A stretch of DNA of 64,000 bases from Oscillospiraceae bacterium (GTDB lineage Bacteria > Bacillota > Clostridia > Oscillospirales > Ruminococcaceae), in NCBI GenBank assembly GCA_030533325.1, contig JAUNJJ010000001.1:45411-109410 (forward strand), read 5' to 3'. Under the pieces are notes generated by a model. That model worked only from the letters and a program-made list of their open reading frames with translations. It was not told where the DNA came from and did no database searches. A program made the translations under genes and the position numbers. Below, piece by piece: positions 15,114 to 22,761 of this stretch (the first letter of the stretch is position 1; every line of letters begins with the position of its first letter).

Positions 15114-15530
15114 TTGATTTATTCATATCCTGGCTGTTTTTTTCAGAGGCCTGACGGCAAGTACTGCGTTGTTTTTGCGGATTTGAATAATCTTGCTGCT
15201 TTTGGTGACGATTTTGACCATGCTCTTTCAAATGCAGTTGATTTACTTGCAAGATATATTTATAATCTTAAAGCCAAAAATACAGAACTTCCTGAACCGT
15301 CAGATGTAAGTACGTTAAAACCCAATATTAACGATGAGTATACACGTGCATTTTTTCAGACAGTAAATGTTGATGTTGATGAATATGCAAGATACTATTA
15401 TTTCAGTAAAACTGAAACAGTTATTACTCTTCCAAGATGGCTTGAAGAATTTGCACGAAACGAAAAAATTGATCTTTCTGCGTTTGCAGAGAAATATCTT
15501 ATGCAGCTTTACAATGAAAAGAACCGATAA
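15114..15530 (+). CDS. HicB-like antitoxin without a HicA partner
   Basis: A 138 aa protein whose first 60 residues resemble the partial RNase H fold of HicB antitoxins (YPGCFFQRPDGKYCVVFADLNNLAAFGDD followed by an ALSNAVDLLARYI helix). The C-terminal part (LPRWLEEFARNEKIDLSAFAEKYL) looks like a ribbon-helix-helix DNA-binding domain. The start is TTG 15114, 8 bases after GGAGG. No HicA-type double-stranded-RNA-binding toxin is adjacent on either side, so it is an orphan or a regulator. A strong promoter and a terminator make it a single-gene unit. Confidence 0.75.
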   Translation: MIYSYPGCFFQRPDGKYCVVFADLNNLAAFGDDFDHALSNAVDLLARYIYNLKAKNTELPEPSDVSTLKPNINDEYTRAFFQTVNVDVDEYARYYYFSKTETVITLPRWLEEFARNEKIDLSAFAEKYLMQLYNEKNR

Positions 15531-15534
15531 TAAA

Positions 15535-15567
15535 TGCCGCCGCTTTCTTTTACGGAAAGCAGCGGCA
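15535..15567. terminator. Terminator between the HicB-like gene and the PG-binding cluster
   Basis: TGCCGCCGCTTTC pairs with GAAAGCAGCGGCA (one mismatch) around a 7 nt loop, with a T-rich tail on the plus strand. Confidence 0.75.
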
Positions 15568-15570
15568 GAT

Positions 15571-16080
15571 TTATTTTATAGTGTGCTCAAAAAACCTTAC
15601 GATATTGTTCCAGGTGTATTTATCAGCGTTTCCTGTTTCAGGGTAAAGTGAAAGTTTCTGCATGTGACGGACAGCAGCTGAGGTTTGTTTGTCATAAATC
15701 CCGGTAATCTCCACCTCAGGGAAACTGTTGAATTTGCCATGCAGAAGAAAGAGCATTGACTGAAGAAAAAAAACAGCCGGATTTGTACTTCCTTCACTTA
15801 TGAAATCCTTTCCGTAAGGGAATATGCTTACCGGAAAAGGAATGTTCCTGATCAGATGCTTATGTACAGCAGTTATAGTATCCCAGGTTTGTTTGTCCGT
15901 CTCTCCTGTTACGGGTATGTTATACAGCTGCTGAAAATTTTTTACTGCACTGACTGTTTCCAGACCGTAATATCCATCAGGAATAACAGGCAGGACGGAA
16001 CTTACAAAAGATGAAATATCATAAAGGTATCTCTGCAGTTCTGCAATATTTTCTTTTTCCGGATTATCGCTGTTTATCAT
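15571..16080 (-). CDS. Protein with two peptidoglycan-binding domains
   Basis: A 169 aa protein made almost entirely of two PG_binding_1 (YkuD/SleB-type) three-helix modules, seen as DGYYGLETVSAVKNFQQLYNIP (about residues 35-56) and a second TGIYDKQTSAAVRHMQ block (about 130-145). There is no catalytic domain and no signal peptide. ATG 16080 follows CGGAG; the frame extends further upstream but runs into an intergenic repeat (16106-16187). It is last of three same-strand genes. It probably binds cell wall or spore cortex; how it would be exported is unclear. Confidence 0.75.
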   Translation of the reverse strand: MINSDNPEKENIAELQRYLYDISSFVSSVLPVIPDGYYGLETVSAVKNFQQLYNIPVTGETDKQTWDTITAVHKHLIRNIPFPVSIFPYGKDFISEGSTNPAVFFLQSMLFLLHGKFNSFPEVEITGIYDKQTSAAVRHMQKLSLYPETGNADKYTWNNIVRFFEHTIK

Positions 16081-16105
16081 AATAGTTCTCCGTTCTGAAA
16101 AAATT

Positions 16106-16187
16106 ATAGTAAACGGAAAAAATTTTTCGTTTACTATTAGCCGATACGCACATCTGCTAACGTAGTTAGCGTATATGCAAGGCAATA
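16106..16187. repeat. Two-hairpin intergenic repeat, copy 1
   Basis: ATAGTAAACG (16106-16115) pairs with CGTTTACTAT (16128-16137). A second imperfect hairpin runs from TAGCC to AAGGC and ends in GCAAGGCAATA. A second copy of the same 82 bp length occurs at 22059-22140, with a compensatory A-T to G-C change in the first stem. Confidence 0.7.
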
Positions 16188-16202
16188 TTAATAAATTTGA
16201 TT

Positions 16203-17591
16203 TTATTTTATAGTATATCCCGGAAACTGATATGTCTGTTTCTGCCCACCAAACTTAAGGTCAGAATATACACGCGCAATTTCATTCCATGTGTCAGCTC
16301 CGACTGAACCGTTCGGCGGCAGACCGTATCGTTTCTGGAAAGCTATAACAGACGATTTTGTTACCGGTCCGAAGTAACCGGTTGGATTTACCGGCGGAAT
16401 GTCACTGTAAGTCTGGCTTATAAAGGTAAGATATTCCTGAAGAGCACGCACATATTCGCTTGTAACGCCTTCTTTAAGTACATTTCCGGGATAGAGGGCC
16501 ACAGTATCCGGACTTATCGGTACTGATTCGGCGATACCGGCATAGGCACGGTAAAGATCATTCCAGGTTTCGAGATCAACTATTCCGGTTTCCGGCAGAC
16601 CGAATACAGACTGAAATGCTTTGACAGAATTTTCTGTCTGTTCACCAAAGTAACCGGTAATGCTTACCGGCGGTACGCTTTCGTAATAAGATCCTATAAC
16701 CGCAAGGTAGTACTGAAGAGATTTGACAATGTTGTCTTCGTCGCCTATCTTAAGGTCATACTGATGCTGAAGAGGTATTTCTGACAGTGAAATGCCCTCG
16801 GAATCAAGTTCAGCCAGTTTTTTTACGCTTACATAAATATAGGCGATTTTATACCATGTTGATTTGTCTATTGTTCCTGTTGCTGCCAGGTTGAATATAT
16901 CCTGAAATGTTTTGACTGCCTCAGTTGTTTCAGGACCGAAAAATCCGTTTGGTTCAGGAATCTTAGTAATTGCCGGATAGTTTGACGCTATTCTGTTCAG
17001 CTGCAGCTGTGCGGTTTTTATATCTTCAGAAATATTTCCCTCAGAAAAATCCTTTCCAGGGTAGGAAGGAGTTTCTGTGCGTACCTCGGCGTTTTTGACT
17101 ATTCGTATATCATCTCCGAAATAATGCTGCAGTATTTCGTACGGGGTAAGTCCCTGCGAGGCAAGTTCAACAGTGCCCCACTGGGAAAGACCGGGACATG
17201 TTACTGTTGTTCCGTTGCAGAATGCTGTGAAATAAGGTTCAACGGATTCGCCTTTTACAATATAGTCATTGAAAAGTTCATCAGTAAGTCTGCTTATATT
17301 TTCAAAAATAATACCGTTGTAGGTGAATGCCTGGTCATACTGTGTGTCGTTTGTTATACTGAACGGATACCCCTTGAGTCTGTACCATTCTGTGTAAATG
17401 CGGTTCAGTGCAAATGTGACAATAGCATAAATATTGGACCGGAGTGCACTTTCAGGCCAGGTTGGGTAAATTTCACTTGAAGCGACATTTTTTATATATT
17501 CCGGAAAATCCACAGTAATATTTTCTGCCTCTGAATCCGGCGAACCAAGATGTACAGTTATCTGTTCCGGTATGTATGGTATTCCTGTCAA
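16203..17591 (-). CDS. SpoIID-like domain protein with three peptidoglycan-binding domains
   Basis: A 462 aa protein. Residues 1-155 resemble the SpoIID/LytB fold (NIYAIVTFALNRIYTEW, then LSQWGTVELASQGLTPYEILQHYFG, cf. the SQYGA...G..Y.EIL.HYY block of SpoIID). Three PG_binding_1 modules follow at about 190-260, 290-345 and 385-440. There is no signal peptide or transmembrane segment. The start is TTG 17591, 8 bases after AGGAGG. It is flanked by a small Cna_B-like protein and another PG-binding protein in one operon. A sporulation or cell-wall role is inferred from the domains; the SpoIID resemblance is moderate. Confidence 0.75.
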   Translation of the reverse strand: MTGIPYIPEQITVHLGSPDSEAENITVDFPEYIKNVASSEIYPTWPESALRSNIYAIVTFALNRIYTEWYRLKGYPFSITNDTQYDQAFTYNGIIFENISRLTDELFNDYIVKGESVEPYFTAFCNGTTVTCPGLSQWGTVELASQGLTPYEILQHYFGDDIRIVKNAEVRTETPSYPGKDFSEGNISEDIKTAQLQLNRIASNYPAITKIPEPNGFFGPETTEAVKTFQDIFNLAATGTIDKSTWYKIAYIYVSVKKLAELDSEGISLSEIPLQHQYDLKIGDEDNIVKSLQYYLAVIGSYYESVPPVSITGYFGEQTENSVKAFQSVFGLPETGIVDLETWNDLYRAYAGIAESVPISPDTVALYPGNVLKEGVTSEYVRALQEYLTFISQTYSDIPPVNPTGYFGPVTKSSVIAFQKRYGLPPNGSVGADTWNEIARVYSDLKFGGQKQTYQFPGYTIK

Positions 17592-17610
17592 TACTATAAC
17601 CTCCTTTTGA

Positions 17611-18195
17611 CTACAGATTTGGCTCCGGCTCCGTATAGGTAACTTTGAGGTTGCCTGAATTGAGTGGAAGCGGAATCATATTGACCGGCTGTATTGAGGT
17701 AACTCCGGTAAATACCGGTATATTCCGGTTTTCAACCTCGTAGTACCCCTTTTTAAAAGCCGTAATATTTACAAACGCACTTACAGCACGGTCTGTCGGG
17801 GTTTCAGAACGCTGGCGGGAGGGTGTTGGAATTTCAAGAGTTCTCGTTGCTCCGCTGCTGTCGGTCATCAGCACTGCAATTACCTCGCCGGGGGTTTCTG
17901 AGCCTTTTGTTACAATAACCAGAACGTCTTCGACCGGCACAGAACGGTTTCCCGATGTGGTTTCTATGCGGAGTTTTCCGTATTCTGAATATTTTTCCTG
18001 TATATTAATATCTGCAGGATTTTCTTCAGGAACTCTGAACTGTTCGATATCAGGTTCCGGATAACGTTCAGATATTTCAGCGGGTTCATTTTCGGGCCGG
18101 GGTATCTCATCTGTGTTGTCCGGAGTTTTATTTTTCTGCATATTGTAGTAGTTCAAAAGTTCATCCTGATACTTTTTTGACATACTTATGTCCAT
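17611..18195 (-). CDS. Hypothetical protein with a carboxypeptidase-regulatory-like beta domain
   Basis: A 194 aa protein. Residues 1-70 are acidic, proline-rich and probably disordered. Residues 72-185 (from GKLRIETTSGNRSVPVEDVLVIV onward) look like a prealbumin/Cna_B-type beta-sandwich. No signal peptide. ATG 18195 follows AAGGAGG. It heads the three-gene PG-binding cluster, 19 bp before the SpoIID-like gene. The function is not known; it may be a structural partner of the two PG-binding proteins. Confidence 0.7.
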   Translation of the reverse strand: MDISMSKKYQDELLNYYNMQKNKTPDNTDEIPRPENEPAEISERYPEPDIEQFRVPEENPADINIQEKYSEYGKLRIETTSGNRSVPVEDVLVIVTKGSETPGEVIAVLMTDSSGATRTLEIPTPSRQRSETPTDRAVSAFVNITAFKKGYYEVENRNIPVFTGVTSIQPVNMIPLPLNSGNLKVTYTEPEPNL

Positions 18196-18262
18196 ATAAT
18201 TCCTCCTTGAAAATATTCTCTATAGATTATATTCAGAAAATGAGCTGATGTTTACAAAAAAA

Positions 18263-18327
18263 TAAAAAAACAGAGACCTTATATGAATCTACGGCACCGA
18301 TGATTCATAATTCAGTCTCTGTTTTTT
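18263..18327 (-). terminator. Terminator of the DUF378 gene
   Basis: AAAACAGAGAC pairs with GTCTCTGTTTT across a long loop containing a second inverted repeat (ATGAATC/GATTCAT). T runs occur on both strands. Confidence 0.75.
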
Positions 18328-18333
18328 TCGGGA

Positions 18334-18561
18334 TTAGTGAGAACCTGATGTGATTTCGACAGGAGTGTCATCTCTGAAAAGCAGAGAAATACACCATACT
18401 GCAGACAATGCTACTATAATGTAGACTATTCTGCTGAGCAGTGCAGTCTGTCCGCCGAAAAGCCAGGCGACAAGATCGAAACCGAAAATGCCGACAAGTC
18501 CCCAGTTTACTCCTCCTATGATAAGGATGAGAAGTGCTGCTTTATCCCACATGATTTTCAC
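18334..18561 (-). CDS. Small membrane protein (DUF378)
   Basis: A 75 aa protein with two transmembrane helices and the DUF378 pattern (LILIIGGVNWGLVGIFGFDLVAWLFGG, then LSRIVYIIVALSAVW). The function is unknown. GTG 18561 or ATG 18552 could be the start. GGGGTGA lies six bases before the ATG, which favours 18552; AAGGA favours the GTG. The leader contains alternating GTTCC/GGAAC half-sites (18564-18589). Confidence 0.85.
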   Translation of the reverse strand: MKIMWDKAALLILIIGGVNWGLVGIFGFDLVAWLFGGQTALLSRIVYIIVALSAVWCISLLFRDDTPVEITSGSH

Positions 18562-18563
18562 CC

Positions 18564-18589
18564 CGTTCCTTAATGGAACAAATTGTTCC
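18564..18589. promoter_or_regulatory. Operator-like GTTCC/GGAAC array
   Basis: GTTCC-N5-GGAAC-N5-GTTCC, half-sites at 10 bp intervals, including the perfect 15 bp palindrome GGAACAAATTGTTCC (18575-18589). It lies between a -10-like TATAAT and the DUF378 start codon, a typical repressor position. The spacing does not fit a LexA box. Confidence 0.45.
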
Positions 18590-18729
18590 TGAATTTATTA
18601 TATCCGGAGAAAATGAAGTTATACACAGAAATAAATTTTTTTATTCTACTTAAATTGCTTAAATTACAATAACTTAATTTAAGTATTTAATGCTAAAAAT
18701 CAATTGTAAAATTTGTGCATGTAACATAA

Positions 18730-18758
18730 TTGAAAAGAGAAATTCTTTGTGATATAAT
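18730..18758 (+). promoter_or_regulatory. Promoter of the mannanase gene
   Basis: TTGAAA (18730-18735), 17 bp and TATAAT (18753-18758). The leader of about 78 nt contains a GACC...GGGTC hairpin. No cre-like operator was recognised. Confidence 0.75.
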
Positions 18759-18843
18759 TAAATTAGTATAATATGACCGGCTGAATGCGTTTGGCGGGTC
18801 TTTGGTATGAATGGATTTTATATTATTTTAGGAGGAATTTAAG

Positions 18844-21800
18844 TTGGTTTCAAAAAAATTAAGAAGAATCTGCAGCATGAGTGCTGCAATTGCGCTTACA
18901 GCTTCGGTTTTCAGCATTTATCCGCAGGATAACGAAAAAAATGTACTGGCTGTAACTACAAAGTACGAATTTGAAGATGCTGATTTTACAGGTACAGTAG
19001 AGGTTGAGAAGGACGCTGCTGCAAGCGGCGGTGCTGTTCTCTATATGACAGAAGACGGTGATATCACAGTAACTGTAAATGTCGATTCAGAAGGCATGTA
19101 TGATATCATAATGGCTGCAGAGGGCGTAGGCGGCGGAAAGCAGCAGAGCCTTTATGTAAATGGTGTTTCAAGCGGAAACCTTTCCATTGCAGAGGGAGCT
19201 GGTGATTATACACCGTTTACAGCTACTACAGTAAAGCTCAGCAAGGGCGAAAACAAGATTAAGATTTCAAAGTCATGGGGCTGGACAAAGTTCGACTATC
19301 TTGAAGTAAAGCCAAAGGTTTATGAGACTGTATCAGGAAATGCCGTACTCTCAAATCCTAATGCGACAAAGGAAACACAGTCACTCATGAATTATCTTGC
19401 TTCTGTTTACGGTGAGCACACTATTTCAGGACAGCAGGAAATTTATAATTACGGACCTCATGATTTTGAATACGAATTTGAATACATAAAGAAAACAACA
19501 GGTGTTTATCCAGCTATCAGAGGCTTTGATTTTGGAAATACAGCAAATCCTATCTATGGTTCAGATGACGGAACAACAGACAGAATTATAAGCTGGTGTA
19601 CGGACAATCAGTATGGAACAAATGGTATTGCTACAGCTTCATGGCATATAAATGTTCCGTGTGATTTTGAAAATTACAGTATCGGTGATAAGGTTGACTG
19701 GGCAAAATCAACTTATAAACCTGATGAAACTGATTTTGATACATCCAAAGTATGCAAGGAAGGTACAAAAGAGTATGAGTATTATCAGCTCTGCTTAAAA
19801 GCTCTTGCAGGTGAACTTAAGAAACTTGATGAAGCAAAAGTTCCAGTTATACTAAGACCTCTTCACGAAGCAGAAGGCGGCGGCGGAGAAACAGGTTCAT
19901 GGTTCTGGTGGGGCAAGAGCGGTTCAGCTGTATATAAGGATCTCTGGAAACTCACCTATAAAACCCTCACAGAAACATATGGTCTTAACAATATCATATG
20001 GGAATGGAACGGATATGACTATTCAACATCAGGAGACTGGTATCCGGGCGATGAATATGTTGATCTTGTTGCATATGACAAGTACAGCTGTACAAAGTAT
20101 CTTGCTGAAAATAACTGGCAGCCTTCATTAGTACATGACGATACTGCAGCAGGCAGCACATTCTGGAGCCTTGTAAACCTTACAAACAAGGAAAAGATGG
20201 TTGCTATGGCTGAGTGTGACTGTATTTCAACACTTACAAATCTTGAGACTGAACATGCAAACTGGCTGTACTTCTGTCCATGGTATGACGGCGGCTCAGA
20301 CAATATAAACTTCCTCTCAAACCCTGTATTCAACAAGCCGGAGGATCTTAAGGAAATCTATACAAGCGACTATTGTATTTCACTCGATGAACTTCCGGCA
20401 GATCTTTACAGCAACGGAAAGGCTCCTGACAGACCGGTAACAACTCCTGCAGTTACTGAAGCACCTCCGTCCACAACACCTGTTGTTACAACAGAACCGT
20501 CATCCACACCTGTTAAGGACGGAAGATATGAATTTGAAGACGGTGTACTTACAGGTGGCGGCACAACCACAATAGAAAAATCATCTGATGCAAGCGGCGG
20601 AAAGTATGTATATCTTCAGACTGCAAAGGATACAGTGACATTCAGTGTTGACGTTGAAAAAGCTGGCCTTTACAAGATGGTAATCGGATACAAGCAGGCT
20701 TATGATGAAGGCGGCAAGATTCAGAATCTTATAGTAAACGGTGTGACAGCTGAAACAGTATCATTCCCTTATACCGAAAAATTTACAGAAACACCTGGTA
20801 CAGTAATTTCACTCAAGGAAGGTAAGAATACAATCGCGGTTGAAAGCAGCTGGGGCTGGACAGATCTTGACTATTTCACAGTAACAGCAGCTGAATCTGT
20901 TAAGGTTGACGCATCAAAGGCTGTTCTCTCAAATAAAAATGCTTCTGCTGCAACAAAGTCACTTTACAGCTATATCTGCAGCGAATATGGAAAAGGTATT
21001 ATTTCAGGTCAGCAGGAATCTACATGGAAGGGCAGTCCTGACTACGAAATGGACTATATCAAGTCAGCAAGCGGAAAGCTCCCTGCTATGAGAGGTCTTG
21101 ACTACATGGGTGATGACTTTGATGGTGTAAACAAGAGAGCTAAGGAATGGTTCGAAAAGGGCGGTATCGTAACAATATGCTGGCACTGCGGATCAGACTT
21201 CGCTGACAGTTACGATGACTGTAAGGCTGACGATCTCGACTGGGACAAGGCACTTACACCTGGCACAGCAGAATATGAGGCTCTTTCAGCAGCTATGGAC
21301 AAGGGTGCAAAGGCACTTAAGGAACTTAAAGATGCAGGTGTTCCTGTTATCTGGAGACCTTTCCATGAGTTTGACGGTGGCTGGTTCTGGTGGGGCAAAG
21401 GCGGCGCTGAAAACTTTAAGAAGCTCTGGAAGATGATGTACGAAAAGTACACAAATGAATGGGAACTCGACAACCTTATCTGGGCTCTTGGATTTACAGC
21501 TTCAGTTCCGGCAGAGTGGTATCCGGGTGATGAATATGTTGATATCGTAGGTGCTGATACTTACGTTGAAAATGACAGTTCACTTATCGGTATGTACAAC
21601 AAGGTTATAGATGTTGTGGGAACAGATGTACCTGTAATTCTTCATGAAAACGGTACTATTCCGAATCCTGAGGCACTTGAATCTGACGGTGCATACTGGG
21701 GAAGCTTTATGACATGGCATACAGAGTGGATTACTGATGCAAAGTGGAATACAAAGGAAAGCATCAATGCAGTTTACAACAGCGACTATGTAATCACTCT

Positions 21801-22050
21801 TGATGAACTTCCTGAGGATCTTTATACAGTAACACCGGTAACACCTGATAAGCTTATAACAGGGGACGTAAATCTTGACGGAAAAGTTGATGTTACAGAC
21901 CTTTCATACCTGGCTATCCACCTTATAGATGATACTCTTACAGGTGACGGACTTAAGATGGCTGACGTTGACCATGACGGTAAAGTTTTACTTACTGACC
22001 TTGCAAGACTTCGTCAGTACCTTTCAAGAATTATTGATACTCTTGAATGA
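18844..22050 (+). CDS. Two-headed GH26 beta-mannanase with CBM35-like modules and a type I dockerin
   Basis: A secreted cellulosomal enzyme of 1068 aa. Order: signal peptide (1 to about 36), a CBM35-like module (about 38-155), GH26 domain 1 (about 165-520), a Thr/Pro linker (about 525-560), a second CBM35-like module (about 562-690), GH26 domain 2 (about 700-990) and a dockerin (about 1006-1066). The dockerin has two calcium loops (DVNLDGKVDVTDL and DVDHDGKVLLTDL). Candidate acid/base and nucleophile are Glu342 (RPLHEAEGG) and Glu457 (MAECD) in domain 1, and Glu842 (RPFHEFDGG) and Glu935 (LHENG) in domain 2. The start is TTG 18844 after AGGAGG. The two catalytic halves are diverged, not a recent duplication. 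Docking to scaffoldin cohesins is the expected fate. Linkage specificity within GH26 cannot be read here. Confidence 0.93.
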   Translation: MVSKKLRRICSMSAAIALTASVFSIYPQDNEKNVLAVTTKYEFEDADFTGTVEVEKDAAASGGAVLYMTEDGDITVTVNVDSEGMYDIIMAAEGVGGGKQQSLYVNGVSSGNLSIAEGAGDYTPFTATTVKLSKGENKIKISKSWGWTKFDYLEVKPKVYETVSGNAVLSNPNATKETQSLMNYLASVYGEHTISGQQEIYNYGPHDFEYEFEYIKKTTGVYPAIRGFDFGNTANPIYGSDDGTTDRIISWCTDNQYGTNGIATASWHINVPCDFENYSIGDKVDWAKSTYKPDETDFDTSKVCKEGTKEYEYYQLCLKALAGELKKLDEAKVPVILRPLHEAEGGGGETGSWFWWGKSGSAVYKDLWKLTYKTLTETYGLNNIIWEWNGYDYSTSGDWYPGDEYVDLVAYDKYSCTKYLAENNWQPSLVHDDTAAGSTFWSLVNLTNKEKMVAMAECDCISTLTNLETEHANWLYFCPWYDGGSDNINFLSNPVFNKPEDLKEIYTSDYCISLDELPADLYSNGKAPDRPVTTPAVTEAPPSTTPVVTTEPSSTPVKDGRYEFEDGVLTGGGTTTIEKSSDASGGKYVYLQTAKDTVTFSVDVEKAGLYKMVIGYKQAYDEGGKIQNLIVNGVTAETVSFPYTEKFTETPGTVISLKEGKNTIAVESSWGWTDLDYFTVTAAESVKVDASKAVLSNKNASAATKSLYSYICSEYGKGIISGQQESTWKGSPDYEMDYIKSASGKLPAMRGLDYMGDDFDGVNKRAKEWFEKGGIVTICWHCGSDFADSYDDCKADDLDWDKALTPGTAEYEALSAAMDKGAKALKELKDAGVPVIWRPFHEFDGGWFWWGKGGAENFKKLWKMMYEKYTNEWELDNLIWALGFTASVPAEWYPGDEYVDIVGADTYVENDSSLIGMYNKVIDVVGTDVPVILHENGTIPNPEALESDGAYWGSFMTWHTEWITDAKWNTKESINAVYNSDYVITLDELPEDLYTVTPVTPDKLITGDVNLDGKVDVTDLSYLAIHLIDDTLTGDGLKMADVDHDGKVLLTDLARLRQYLSRIIDTLE

Positions 22051-22058
22051 TAAATCAT

Positions 22059-22140
22059 ATAGTGAACGAAAAAGTTTTTTTCGTTCACTATTAGCCAATA
22101 TGCACGGAGTGACCGCAGGGAACGGATGTGCAAGGCAATA
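22059..22140. repeat. Two-hairpin intergenic repeat, copy 2
   Basis: ATAGTGAACG (22059-22068) pairs with CGTTCACTAT (22082-22091). The second half shares TAGCC, a GCAC segment and the terminal GCAAGGCAATA with the copy at 16106-16187. It lies directly downstream of the mannanase stop codon. Confidence 0.7.
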
Positions 22141-22152
22141 AAAATAAATAAA

Positions 22153-22195
22153 AAAACTCCGGTGCACATTATTGATGTGCACCGGAGTTTTTATT
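22153..22195. terminator. Terminator between the mannanase and a minus-strand membrane gene
   Basis: ACTCCGGTGCACAT and ATGTGCACCGGAGT pair perfectly around TATTG, with A and T runs on either side, so it works in both directions. Confidence 0.9.
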
Positions 22196-22223
22196 TTGAT
22201 TTACTAAAATTAATGTGTACTGA

Positions 22224-22736
22224 TTATTTTGTAAGGTTTACACCGTTTTCTTCTTTTGTTTCTTCAGCCTTAACAGTCTTTTCCTCTTTCTTTGCAGCAA
22301 CTGCGTTGTCTGCTGCTGTTACAGCACTTTCAGCAATCTTGTCAGCAAAAGGAATCGGAATGTCAAGCATCTTAACCGCCTGAAGTCCTAAAACAATGAA
22401 TATGATAGTCTTTATAAAGTAAATTGCTGATGTTACAAATGATATAAGACTTGAAATAAACGGAATGCTGAATGAACCTCTGAAGATGGAGAAAAGTCTG
22501 TCTACAAGTGAGATTGCATCCGGAATAAGTCCGACAGCTTCAGCAAGAAGTGACAGGCATATGCTGAGGGTAAATGCCTTTACTGCAGTTTTTTTCAGCC
22601 ATTCATTGTCTTCCTTAAGAAAAACATATGCTGCGAGGAATAAAAACGGAGTATAACCTCCGAAGAGGAGTGTAAGGTAAAGTGCTGCGCCTATGAGTCC
22701 GGCGGATATGCCGATATTTGTTTTACTGTTGTTCAT
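22224..22736 (-). CDS. Multi-pass membrane protein of unknown function
   Basis: A 170 aa protein with about four hydrophobic segments (residues 8-40, 55-75, 95-120 and 105-130 region) and a charged Lys/Glu-rich C-terminal tail. I do not recognise a family. ATG 22736 with AAAGGA upstream is preferred over GTG 22754, which has no ribosome binding site. It is 25 bp downstream of metG on the same strand and could be cotranscribed. Its general plan resembles the small membrane protein at 49093. Confidence 0.65.
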   Translation of the reverse strand: MNNSKTNIGISAGLIGAALYLTLLFGGYTPFLFLAAYVFLKEDNEWLKKTAVKAFTLSICLSLLAEAVGLIPDAISLVDRLFSIFRGSFSIPFISSLISFVTSAIYFIKTIIFIVLGLQAVKMLDIPIPFADKIAESAVTAADNAVAAKKEEKTVKAEETKEENGVNLTK

Positions 22737-22761
22737 AAATAATAATCCTTTCACAAAAAAA

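Noticed and set aside
16081..16185. A 35-residue N-terminal extension of the two-module PG-binding protein
   Set aside because: The extension is the translated intergenic repeat (16106-16187); ATG 16080 has its own ribosome binding site.
18575..18589. Possible LexA box GGAACAAATTGTTCC
   Set aside because: The half-sites GAAC and GTTC are separated by five bases, while the Firmicute LexA box needs four. No SOS gene follows.
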